DNA from: Hedera helix
Lineage: Eukaryota; Streptophyta; Magnoliopsida; Apiales; Araliaceae
Length of the DNA stretch: 64,000 bases
Assembly: GCA_947179155.2 (NCBI GenBank)
Contig: OX359286.1
Span: 16,808,413-16,872,412, forward strand
Reading direction: 5' to 3'
Of this stretch, positions 48,129-59,510 are shown piece after piece. The position numbers and the translations under genes were made by a program. Every line of letters starts with the position of its first letter. Positions within the stretch are counted from its first letter, which is position 1. The notes beneath the pieces are model-generated. The model did not search any database, was not told the DNA's origin, and saw nothing but the letters and a program-made list of their open reading frames with translations.

Positions 48129-49430
48129 CCCGGTACTAAGCCTATTTCCAAAGCTCCATACCGAATGACTCCCATTGAACTTCAAGAGTTAAAAGTCCAA
48201 CTATAGGAATTGTTAGATATCGGTTTCATTCATCCGAGTGCATCACCTTGGTATGCTTCTATTCTATTTGTGAAGAAGAAAGACTGGAGCATGAGATTGT
48301 GCATTGACTACCGAGAATTGAACCATGTCACCGTCAAAAACAGGTACCCGTTACCTCGGATTGATGACATGTTTGATCAATTGCAAGGTGCTCAACATTT
48401 CTCAAAGATTGATCTCCGTTCTGGATATAATCAGTTAAAGGTTAAAGCTGAGGACATTCCAAAGACTGCTTTCAGAACTCATTATGGGCATTATGAATTC
48501 TTAGTCATGCCTTTTGGACTAACTAATGCTCCAGCAGCTTTCATGGACATGATGAACCGGATATTCAAGGAATATTTGGATCATTTTGTAGTTGTCTTTA
48601 TTGATGACATTCTCATATACTCCAAGAGTCGTGAGGATCATGAATAACACCTGAGATTAATACTCCAAAAGCTACGTGAGAACAAGTTGTATGCCAAGCT
48701 GAAGAAGTGTGAGTTTTGGATTGAGGAAGTCACATTCCTTGGGCATGTGATTTTCAGTAAAGGAATATCAGTTGATCCTGCAAAAGATCAAAGAAATATT
48801 AAATTGGGAGCAACCTCGGTCAGTAACTGAAGTCCGAAGTTTTCTGGGCTTAGCTGGTTATTATCGGAGATTCATAGAAGGATTTTCTCGAATCGCTACT
48901 CCATTAACTCAGTTGACTCAGAAAAGTACAAAATTCGTATGGAACGAGGAATACGAAGAAAGTTTTCAAGAACTCAAGAATAGACTTATTTCAGCTCCTG
49001 TTTTGACCATACCATCAGGATTAGGAGAATTTGTTATCTACAGCGATGCTTCAGGCAAAGGTCTAGGCTGTATCCTTATGCAATATGGAAAGTTTATAGC
49101 CTATGCCTCTCGACAACTTAAAGATTATAAGAAAATTTATCCTACTCATGATCTAGAGTTGGTAGCAGTCGTCTTCGCGTTGAAGATCTGGAGACACTAC
49201 TTGTACGGAGAAAAAGTGGATATCTATACGGATCATAAAAGTCTCAAGTATTTCTTCATCCAGAAGGAACTCAATATGCGACAACGACGTTGGCTTGAGC
49301 AGTTAAAGGATTACGACCACACAATCCAATATCACCCAGGAAAGGCAAACGTTGTAGCTGACGCTTTGAGCAGAAGATCTTATGTGAGTACAAATGCATT
49401 ATTGACAACACAAAAGCTATTTTGTATAAC
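48129..49430 (+). pseudogene. Gypsy-2 reverse transcriptase and RNase H
   Basis: RT palm and fingers: KAPYRMTPIELQELKVQL, CIDYRELNHVTVKNRYPLPR, FSKIDLRSGYNQL, the catalytic FIDD at 48597-48608 and YAKLKKCEFW. RNase H: YSDASGKGLGCILM, HDLELVAVVFALKIW, YTDHKSLKYFF and ADALSRRS. Breaks are TAG at 48204-48206 and TAA at 48645-48647 (both C to T), a +1 G at 48786 in the DPAK/IKE junction, and a frame change near 49410-49430 after RNase H. The same DPAK-type junction is shifted in Gypsy-1. Confidence 0.95.
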
Positions 49431-50351
49431 TTGCAAAAGATGGAGATAGAGCTAAAAACACCAATGACCCACTTGAAGATTGCACACGTACGAGTAGAAC
49501 TAGCTTTAATCGATAAAATTAAAGCTGCTTAAACTACTGATCCGGAGCTGATGAATATGATGAAGAAACTATAAGAATGTGCTATTCCTGAGGCAAAAAT
49601 CGAAGAGAAAGGAATACTTCGAGTTAACTATCGACTCTGTATTCCTAACGATCCTAAATTGAAGCATAAAATCATGATAGAGGCACACAACACACCGTTT
49701 GCAATCCACCCAGGAGGTACCAAGATGTATCGTGATCTTCGACATACATTTTGGTAGAACAATATGAAAAGAGAGATTGCAGAGTTCATCTCAAGGTGCC
49801 TAACTTGTCAACGTGTCAAGGCAGAGCATCAAGTACCTAATGGTCCATTGCAACCACTTGAGGTTCCCAAATGGAAGTGGGAACACATCAATATGGACTT
49901 CGTGACGGGTCTTCCTAAGGTTTCTCAAGGCTTAAATGCAATTTGGTTCATCGTAGATAGGTTGACCAAATCCGCTCATTTCTTGCCTATAAGAGAAAAC
50001 TTTTCACTTGAACGTCTTACCGGTATATACATAAATGAGATTGTGAGATTGCATGGCATGCCAGTTTCCATAGTTTCTGATCAAGATCCTAGATTCACTT
50101 CACGCTTTTGGATCAGTCTACATAAAGCTATGGGCACTGAACTACGTTTTAGTTCTGCATACCATCCTCAAACGGACGGACAATCGGAAAGGACGATCCA
50201 GACCCTCGAAAATCTTTTGAGACTTTGCGTACTAGACTTCAAAGGAAGTTAGGATAAGTACTTACCATTGGTTGAGTTTTCTTACAACAACAGTTACCAA
50301 GCAAGCATAGTCATGGCTCTATTCGAGGCTTTGTATGGAAGGAAGTGTCAC
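49431..50351 (+). pseudogene. Gypsy-2 integrase, N-terminal and core
   Basis: The HHCC finger has histidines in EAHNTPFAIHPG and CLTCQRV. The core has Asp in NMDFVTGLP (49896-49898), Asp in SDQDPRF (50079-50081) and Glu in QSERTIQ (50187-50189), again D-35-E. Stops include TAG for Trp near 49756 (FW* where WW is usual) and TAG for Trp at 50250-50252. Coding stops at 50351 in the YGRKC motif because the LARD inserted there. GTCAC (50347-50351) is the decayed TSD partner of GTCGC at 60757-60761. Confidence 0.94.
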
Positions 50352-52284
50352 TGTAATATATCCCAGATTTTGTCAAGATTTTATATAAGATCTTAATTGA
50401 TTTAATTAAAGGTTAAGGTTTAAAACCTAGAATTTGAGAAGTAAGATGTGTAAAAAATGGGTAAACATTTTTTTTTAACATAATTGATTTGTTAGAAATT
50501 AAATGTAAGAATATTTTAATGATGCATGTAGAGAATTTATTAAGAAAATAAATTCAATTGAAAAGTGCAAGGGGTTATATTAATATATCTACCTAAAGTG
50601 TGCTTATTAGCCAAATAAGAAGATGAGTAATTGATACTCAATAACACTAATAAAGTTAATTAGTTTAAGTGTGGATTAGAAAGGAAAGTCCTGTAATATA
50701 ATTAATCGAGTTAATTATATAGTTCATGAATTAAAGTTGTAAAAAATTTAGAATGATTGTCTAGAATGACAATATTAAGAAGTTAATTAATTAAGTAATT
50801 AACTTAATTATTAAGTTGTGGTATAGAGCCCAATATTGATTTAATTGACTAGCTCAATGAAATGGTGTAGCAAGCCCAATGGAAATGTAGAGTAACCCAA
50901 GGTGGTAGAATAATCTAATGCAAGTCTAATTGGATTATATTTTAATTCCAATTCAGGTATTAAGCTAGGTCAAATTAATTAACCTAGCAGTCTTTGTAGT
51001 TAAATAAACCTTGATTCATGTAATAATTTATCAAGCCCAAAGCTTGTTTTAATTAAATGTAACATAAGGTATTTAATGTTAGCCCAATAGAATAATTAAA
51101 TTGAGCCCAAACAAATTAAATGATGAGCCCAATAGATTTAATTCCTAAGTCCAATGCGAAGCCCAAACTAAGTCAAAATTATGGTCAATGAATATATATA
51201 TTGGTGGATATATATATATATATATATAATATATATATAGATACTTATATAATGATATAGGATATAAAAATAAAGCTAAATTGGTGAAATAATGTAGCAA
51301 TCCCGAATTTTGGGGCCCACATGGTCATAAAACTTGCTTGCTGGTTAATTTTTGCGTGCAAAGTGGTTTAACAACTCCCCACCAACCCTAGTCATTCATA
51401 TGGTCAATCAAAATGTCCATCAACTGGTCATTCCCTCATTTTCCCTTCCCGTTCATTTAGGCTAAGAGAGATATTGAGCTTGAGAAGAAAAATGCAAACT
51501 TCAGAGGAGTTCTTGCTGTTCGGAGAAGGCATAATCTGAATGTAAATCATCTGTCAAAGATTGAAAGTATTATCCGGTTATTTCGATATTATCCTTATTC
51601 ATTTAACTGGTTTTATCTTAGGTTGGATTAAGGAAACAGAATATGCTAGAGTTGCATATGAGATGTTTAAATGAGAGTAATGTAAACTCGATAGTTAAAA
51701 ATATTGGTAAACTAGTTAATGATTGAATCAGAACTAGAATAATGGTTTCGATTATTTTACCCAGTCAACATTATGAGTCTGAACTACAGTTGGTATGTAC
51801 TCAATGTTCATGTTCAAAAAACTTTAGAATGGACTGGTATATTCGCTTATTATTTGGTTTAGATATTGTTTTTTGTTGGGTGAAACCTGTGTTAAGGACC
51901 ATGAAGGGTTCAGGAGATACAAGGTTGGAGCAGGGGTGGAAGAGTATTTGTTTACTATAAATAATCAGTTTATAAAGATATTCCCGTATGCTCACCGAGT
52001 GTTTGACTAAAAGTCTAAGAAAACTAAGGTGGTTAAACCTTCTGTCCAAGGATCTGTTTTCAAAATCAGAACATCTTTAAGTAATGTGTTAGACGTTTTG
52101 TTAGTCTAAAGAGTAAACCAGAAAGGTTAAAATGAGTGTTGGTATGTTGTATGAAGTTAGTGTAAATATGGGAATTTTCCTTAGTTGCAGTGAAAATCGT
52201 AGAGTGACTTCGTCATTGAGATAGTAGAGTGGTTGCACTCTAATCGTAGAGCTCACCCTTCAGCCAATGAATGACTTACCCAAG

Positions 52285-52620
52285 TTAGTAGATAGAATAG
52301 TAGAGTGCTGCTAGTAGTAGAGTACTGGTAGTAGAGTGTTGCTGGTAATAGAGTGTTGCTGGTAGTAGAGTGCTGCTGGTAGTAGAGTGCTGGTAGTAGA
52401 CTGCTAGTAGTAGAGTGTTGCTGGTAGTAGAGTACTGGTAGTAGAGTGTTGCTGGTAATAGAGTGTTGCTGGTAGTAGAGTGCTGCTGGTAGTAGAGTGC
52501 TGGTAGTAGACTGCTAGTAGTAGAGTGTTGCTGGTAGTATAGTGCTGGTAGTGGAGTGCTGATGGTAGTAGAGTGCTGGTAGTAGAGTGCTCCTGGTAGT
52601 AGTGTACTGGTAGTAGAGCC
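52285..52620. repeat. GTAGTAGAGTGCTG minisatellite in LARD 5' LTR
   Basis: Units of about 14 and 17 bp (GTAGTAGAGTGCTG with or without an extra CTG), also arranged in a higher-order block repeated once. The flanks contain the single words CGTAGAGTG and ATCGTAGAG, from which the array could have grown. The 3' LTR array (58620-58880) is shorter and arranged differently. Protein-like frames here (YYQQHSTTS on the minus strand) are repeat translations. Confidence 0.95.
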
Positions 52621-52734
52621 GTCTGGGCCATTCTTGGGAAATCGTTGAGTGACCCTCACTCGACGATCGTAGAGCTGCCAGCCCAGACAGTGTGTTCAGG
52701 CCCTGAACCTCGGTTCAGTCGCCAGTTTCAGAAA

Positions 52735-53245
52735 ATGTATTATTAATTAAAATATTATTAACAAATTAATAATATTAGACAATGAGTAATTAATATCAAA
52801 TGATCAATAATATTAGTATATGATTAAAATATTATTAAATGGTTAATAATATTAATAAGTGATTAAAATATTATTAAATGGTTAATAATATTAATAAGTT
52901 ATTAAAATATTATTAAATGGTTAATAATATTAATGAGTGATTAAAATATTATTAAATGATTAATAATATTAATAAGTGATTAAAATATTATTAAATGGTT
53001 AATAATATTAAGAAGTGATTAAAATATTATTAAATTATTAATAATATTAATATGTGAGTAAAATATTATTAAATGGTTAATAATATTAATATGTGATTAA
53101 AATATTATTAAATGGTTAATAATATTAATAAGTGATTAAAATATTATTAAATTGTTAATAATATTAATGAGTTTTTAAAATATTATTAAATGGTTAATAA
53201 TATTAATAAGTGATTAAAATATTATAAAATGATTAATAATATTTG
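52735..53245. repeat. AT-rich inverted-repeat array in LARD 5' LTR
   Basis: About 12 units of AATATTATTAA-ATGG-TTAATAATATT with spacer TAATAAGTGATTAA, about a 39-bp period. The same unit occurs in LTR-C at 15055-15560 and, reversed, at 25590-26530, although those LTRs are otherwise diverged from LTR-E. Confidence 0.93.
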
Positions 53246-54493
53246 AAAGTAGTTGTATATTATCAAATGTAGATAATATTTTGAAGTATTCGGTACATTA
53301 TTAAATGTCTAAGTCATTAAGTTATGTAAAAGAAGAATGATTAATTAAATTAAACTGAAGTAAATAGTCCAGTCGTGACTACTTTAGACAACTTATTACA
53401 AAGTATGTCGTCCGAAGAACGTGTAAGGAATACATAAATGGTTAAAGTGTACCCAACATGTCCAACTAGGTTTGGGCTAGGGTTTTTGTTCGGAACTTAA
53501 GAGTTCGATTGTCAGACATCTTAAGAGTTAATAATTTGAAGTTAGAGTCTTATATAAGACTAATTAATAGTCATTGTAACTAATGATTATGTCAATTCTA
53601 TATATAAATTGTAGGTTGAACGAAAAACACAAATAAGTGTAACTGGTAGAACAAACCAGACAAGTTTTTCAGAACGTGTTGCATTATGTGCATGATTTAT
53701 AAGTTGTTATTAAACTGTGATGTGCTCATACGTGGTTATGTGCAAAGATGTTTTTATGTGCCTTTGTGAAATAAGTTAATTTGAACTATTGATATGCGGT
53801 AGTTGATTTAAGACAATTGTTCTGCATTGAACTATATGACATGATAGAGGCTAAACATGAAGCATAGATTAAATGCGAGGCATGACATGCATGAGATAGG
53901 TATGTACTGCAAAGCATCAGATGCATGAAGCATAAAGCATAATTGAACTGTTTTACGTGTTTTGTGAAACTGTTAAACTTGCTGAGCCGTCGTGCTCACC
54001 CTTGCTTAAAACAAAACATTACAGAGTAGCTTGAGGAAGTCGATTACTCTAGCAGAGGCCTAGATGAAGATTGACTAACGAGTCATCAAGATTGAAGCGT
54101 ATGTGCTTTTATAATAAAACATTGCGGTAGATTAATTCATTTACTTGTGTAAGTAGATATGAAGAGTTTATATATGTTATGCTATAGATTAGCAGACTTA
54201 AAATGTTAAGAGAACATTTACAGATTATTTTATTTTATATCATTTTCAGACGTTATCCTTCATGTATAAGGATAATAGGTTGGTGTGATTAAGTCATTAT
54301 GCGTATGATCTCAAAGTTGTAATAGAATGTATAAAGATTGCGATTCTGGAATAGAAAGAGATGTTGTAAAATTGTAAATAAATGGTTATTTACCAATTAT
54401 AATATTGTTGAAATTCATGAACAATAAGGAAAAGGTTATACTCGTGTTGAACCGAGTTCGAGGTTCGAGGGACCCGGATTCGGGGTCGTCACA

Positions 54494-54510
54494 AGTTGGT
54501 ATCCGAGCTG
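54494..54510 (+). promoter_or_regulatory. Primer-binding site of the LARD
   Basis: TGGTATCCGAGC starts four bases after the LTR end. It differs from the initiator tRNA-Met type PBS TGGTATCAGAGC at one base. A PBS of the same kind is found in Gypsy-2 at 43904. Confidence 0.85.
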
Positions 54511-56689
54511 ATAGGTTAAAAACCTTTGGTAAGAGTACCTTAGGCTATAACCGTGTAAAAGATAAGTAAAATGGTAAATGAATAAACACGGGAAGAGTTT
54601 AAGTAATAAAAGATGAATTTGGAAATTCATAAGATTATCCAAAGATAGATTTGAGAAGATATAAGAGGAATGAAAAATGTCATGTTGTACCTAATTTGAA
54701 GAAATGATAGAAAATATCTTATGGTAAGATTTTGAGAAGCATAAAGAAAATGCTAATAAGGTCATGAAATGATCATAAGAGATGAACTCGTAATGAGTCA
54801 GATGTGCTAAAATATGAATTGAAATAATTTGTATTCAGTTAAGAAAAATTAGAGGTTTGTGGGTTTTTAAATTGAGGACTCATATTAGTGCTTGAGTTGT
54901 ATGATTCCTTGTATGGGCGGGAAATTTATGCTTGGTTTTAGAACCGCTTAGCTTCCTATATTAATATAGTGGTTGAGTTGAACGAACCCTTGTATGGGCG
55001 GGGGCTATGATATGTCAGCGAACCAATTTGGGAGATGCTGTTGCGAAACTTGCACGATCAGTGTGTATCGAAGAAGAAAGATATGCACTGGTGGCATGTG
55101 TTTCCTTACAGTGTTGAACAGTTGGGAAACTGATGTATTTGTTCTTGGTTTAACGACCGCTTGACTTCCTATATTGATTAGTGGCTGAGTTGACCAATTT
55201 CTTGTATGGGCAAGAGATTGTGTTTGGTTTGATGACCACTTAAATTTCTATAGTGATAATCGATTGAAACCTGGTGTCGCGTTATTCGTTATATGTATGT
55301 TGAGAAGGTGATGCTTTGCTCATGTGTATAACGGATAGGTAAAGGATGTTAAGATAAGTTCGTGTTCCGAGAACCGACACGCATGGTAAGTTCATGACTC
55401 AAAGTCATGTGGTGGAGCCCCTCAGCGAATGGGCGACTTTGGCCTGACTAGGACAAGCTCCTCAAACCATATGATTGTGGTAAGTTCCTGAGCCCAAATA
55501 CGTGGTAAGTTTGTTGAACAGTGAGTATGGATAGAGTTAAGTAGTCAGGTTAAGGCTATACTAGATATAGTTATTAAGCTGGAACAGAATGTAGAGGAAA
55601 AATTTGAGGTGTTTCGAGGTTTTAGGATATTCCAAATCTTCTAGCTATGCTAGACTTTAAAATTCTTAAAAATCGTGCCAAAATCGCACTTTTGTGCTTT
55701 TGAAAAGACAAATGTATTTTAGAGATCATTAATGCACTTAGTGCAGAGATGATAAACGATGGAGTCATCAATGCAGAGTAACCTAGTGTTGGATGTAGCC
55801 TTAAGCCCACTATAGTATGATGTAATATGACAAAGTCATAAAATAATTTTCAGTATTTTGAAACGTTTAAAGAAGAGTTTATGCTAATTGTTTCAGCTAG
55901 ACAAATTGATTTGAAAATATCAAAATGTATTTTTAAAATCATCACACGACATTAAAGCCATGGTGCAGAGATGAAAAAGACGGAATATTCAACGCACTGT
56001 TGCAACGGTGCGATAGTATGATGTCCTAAAAAATGAATTTCGATTATTTTAACCAATCTAAAATGATTTTCAGTTCGTAATATACGAACAGTTTAATGAT
56101 GTGAATCTATGTCATTTATTTTGACTAGACATTTTTGGTCAGAAATGACTCAAGTTTTATTATCCAATCCAAATTATTTGGAACGGAATTTGGTAGTAAG
56201 TCTGAGGTGAACAACCCTATAATGGGGGAAATGTCAGAGCCATGAATAAAGAACCCACGGGGGGCGCCCAAGAGTGGTGGCATGCTGATATAACAGAATA
56301 TGGGCTGGTAAATCCAGAGAGTTCAACCCTAATCGAAGTCGTTGTGCACAGCGCTAAAATACAATAGGCTGATCACCTAGCGTACAAAACAATTGTGGAA
56401 TGTTTTCAGTCTTTGTGATTGATAAACCTTCTCGCATATGTTCACAGTCTTTATGACTCCTCAAAATAGTATGAAAATTTTAATGAATATTTTGATTTTC
56501 AATTTATTCTTTTGTAATATATTTATTTTAAATTTTTTCTTTTGCAAGATATTCCATTGTTCTGGAATTGTGAGTTTAGAAGTATGAACTTCCTAGCAAA
56601 TTGTGGTCATAGAATTTGATGAGTAAAGAGTTATACTCAAAGATGAAAATTAGTAGAAATATATATGAGATAATTTCGGGGACGAAATT
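54511..56689 (+). mobile_element. LARD non-coding interior
   Basis: About 2.2 kb with stops in all frames. A block containing GACCGCTTGACTTCCTATAT and TTGTATGGGCGG is repeated three to four times between 54880 and 55260. The remainder has GATGATTTCAGTATTTTGA-like and CATTAATGCACTTAGTGCAG words that recur in diverged form (about 55700-55780 and 55940-56000). It may hold packaging signals, but nothing marks them specifically. Confidence 0.8.
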
Positions 56690-56707
56690 CTTATAAGAAG
56701 GGGTGAA
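56685..56707 (+). promoter_or_regulatory. Polypurine tract of the LARD
   Basis: AAGAAGGGGTGAA lies directly before the 3' LTR start TGTAATATCCC. It is preceded by GGGGACGAAATTCTTAT, closely resembling the Gypsy-1 stretch before 11279. This links the LARD to chromovirus-type elements. Confidence 0.85.
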
Positions 56708-58619
56708 TGTAATATCCCAGATATTTTCAAGATTTTATATAAGATCTAAATTGATTTAATTAAAAGTTAAGGTTTAAAACCTAGAATTTGAGAAGTAAGA
56801 TGTGTAAAAAATGGGTAAACATTTTTTTTTAACATAATTGATTTGTTAGAAATTAAATGTAAGAATATTTTAATGATGCATGTAGAGAATTTATTAAGAA
56901 AATAAATTCAATTGAAAAGTGAAAGGGTTATATTAATATATCTACCTAAAGTGTGCTTATTAGCCAAATAAGAAGATGAGTAATTGATACTCAACAAAAC
57001 TAATAAAGTTAATTAGTTTAAGTGTGGATTAGAAAGGAAAGTCTTGTAATATAATTAATTGAGTTAATTATATAGTTCATGAATTAAAGTTGTGAAAAAT
57101 TTAGGATGATTGTCTAGAATGACAATATTAAGAAGTTAATTAATTAAGTAATTAACTTAATTATTAAGTTGTGGTATAGAGCCCAATATTGATTTAATTG
57201 ACTAGCTCAATGAAATAGTGTAGCAAGCCCAATGGAAATGTAGAGTAACCCAAGGTGGTAGAATAATCTAATGCAAGTCTAATTGGATTATATTTTAATT
57301 CCAATTCAGGTATTAAGCTAGGTCAAATTAATTAACCTAGTAGTCTTTGTAGTTAAATAAACCTTGATTCATGTAATAATTTATCAAGTCCAATGCTTGT
57401 TTTAATTAAATGTAACATAGGGTATTTAATATTAGCCCAATAGAATAATTAAATTGAGCCCAAACAAATTAAATGATGAGCCCAATAAATTTAATTCCTA
57501 AGTCCAATGTGGAGCCCAAACTACGTCAAAGTTATGGTCAATGAATATATATATTGGTGTATATATATATATGGATACTTATATAATAATATAGGATATA
57601 AAAGTAAAGCTATATTGGTGAAATAATGTAGCAATCCCGAATTTTGGGGCCCACATGGTCATAAAACATGCTTGCTGGTTGATTTTTGCGTGCAAAGTGG
57701 TTTAACAACTCCCCACCAACCCTAGTCATTCATATGGTCAATCAAAATATTCATCAACTAGTCATTCCCTCATTTCCCCTTCCCGTTCATTTAGGCTAAG
57801 AGAGATATTCAGCTTGAGAAGAAAAATGCAAACTTCAGAGGAGTTCTTGTTGTTCGGAGAAGGCAAAATCTGAATGTAAATCATTTGTCAAAGATTGAAG
57901 GTATTATCCGGTTATTTCGATATTATCCTTATTCATTTAACTGGTTTTATCTTAGGTTGGATTAAGGAAACAGAATATGCTAGAGTTGCATATGAGATGT
58001 TTAAATGAGAGTAATGTAAACTCGATAGTTAAAAATGTTGGTAAACTAGTTAATGATTGAATGAGAACTAGAATAATGGTTTCGGTTATTTTACCCAGTC
58101 AACATTATGAGTCTGAACCACAGTTGGTATGTACTCAATGTTCATGTTCAAAAAACTTTAGAATGGACTGGTATATTCACTTATTATTTGGTTTAGATAT
58201 TGTTTTTTGTTGGGTGAAACCTGTGTTAAGGACCATGAAGGGTTCAGGTGATACAAGGCTGGAGTAGGGGTGGAAGAGTATTTGTTTACTGTAAATAATC
58301 AGTTTATGAAGATATTCCCGTATGCTCACCGAGTGTTTGACTAAAAGTCTAAGAAAACCAAGGTGGTTAAACCTTCTGTCCAAGGATCTGTTTTCAAAAT
58401 CAGAACATCTTTAAGTAATGTATTAGACGTTTTGTTAGTCTAAAGAGTAAACCAGAAAGGTTAAAATGAGTGTTGGTATGTTGTATGAAGTTAGTGTAAA
58501 TATGGGAATTTTCCTTAGTTGCAGTGAAAATCGTAGAGTGACTTCGTCATTGAGATTGTAGAGTGGTTGCACTCTGATCGTAGAGCTCACCCTTCAGCCA
58601 ATGAATGACTTAACCAAGT

Positions 58620-58880
58620 CAGTAGATAGAATAGTAGAGTGCTGCTGGTAGTGGAGTTCTGGTAGTAGAGTGCTGCTGGTAGAGTGAGTGTTGGTAGTTG
58701 AGTGCTGCTGGTAGTAGAGTGTTGGTAGTAGAGTGTTGTTGGTAGTAGACTGCTAGTAGTAGAGTGCTGCTGGTAGTAGAGTGTTGTTGGTAGTAGAGTG
58801 ATGCTGGTAGTAGAGTGCTACTGGTAGTAGAATGTTGTTGGTAGTAGTATGCTGCTGGTAGTAAAGTGCTGGTAGTAGAA
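58620..58880. repeat. Minisatellite in LARD 3' LTR
   Basis: GTAGTAGAGTGCTGCTG-type units, about 75 bp shorter in total than in the 5' LTR and with a different order of unit variants. LTRs are identical at insertion, so this difference arose afterwards. Confidence 0.93.
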
Positions 58881-58989
58881 CAGTCTGGGTCAGTCTTCAA
58901 AAATCGTTGAGTGACCCTCACTCGACAATCGTAGAGCTGCCAGCCCAGACAGTGTGTTTAGGCCCTGAACCTCGGTTCAGTCGCCGGTT

Positions 58990-59510
58990 TCAGAAAATGT
59001 ATTATTAATTAAAATATTATTAACAGATTAATAATATTAGACAATGATTAATTAATATCAAATGATCAATATTATTAGTATATGATTAAAATATTATTAA
59101 ATGGTTAATAATATTAATAAGTGATTAAAATATTATTAAATGGTTAATAATATTAATAAACAATTAAAATATTATTAAATGGTTAATATTATTAATGAGT
59201 GATTAAAATATTATTAAATGATTAATAATATTAATAAGTGATTAAAATATTATTAAATGGTTAATAATATTAAGAAGTGATTAAAATATTATTAAATTTT
59301 TAATAATATTAATATGTGAGTAAAATATTATTGAATGGTTAATAATATTAATATGTGATTAAAATATTATTAAATGATTAATAATATTAATAAGTGATTA
59401 AAATATTATTAAATGGTTAATAATATTAATGAGTTTTTAAAATATTATTAAATGGTTAATAATATTAATAAGTGATTAAAATATTATTAAATGCTTAATA
59501 ATATTTGAAA
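58990..59510. repeat. AT-rich inverted-repeat array in LARD 3' LTR
   Basis: The same 39-bp unit array as at 52735-53245, with similar length and a few substitutions in the loops (ATGG, ATGA). Confidence 0.93.

Larger units (their letters stand above)
50352..54493 (+). repeat. LARD 5' LTR (LTR-E)
   Basis: 4,142 bp, TGTAATATATCCC to GGGGTCGTCACA. Contents in order: AT microsatellite (about 51190-51240), GTAGTAGAGTGCTG minisatellite (52285-52620), GC-rich hairpin (52641-52667), AT array (52735-53245), conserved TGAGC motif (53983-53998). By eye it matches the 3' LTR at roughly 97%, with most length difference in the minisatellite and microsatellite, indicating a fairly recent insertion. Confidence 0.95.

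Noticed and set aside
52285..52659. A 124-codon minus-strand frame rich in Thr, Tyr, Leu and Gln (and the similar one near 58619)
   Set aside because: It is a direct translation of the GTAGTAGAGTGCTG minisatellite and differs between the two LTRs by whole repeat units.
52735..53245. Regularly spaced palindromic repeats resembling a CRISPR array
   Set aside because: Plant nuclear context, no cas genes, spacers are near-identical to each other, and the array lies inside an LTR.
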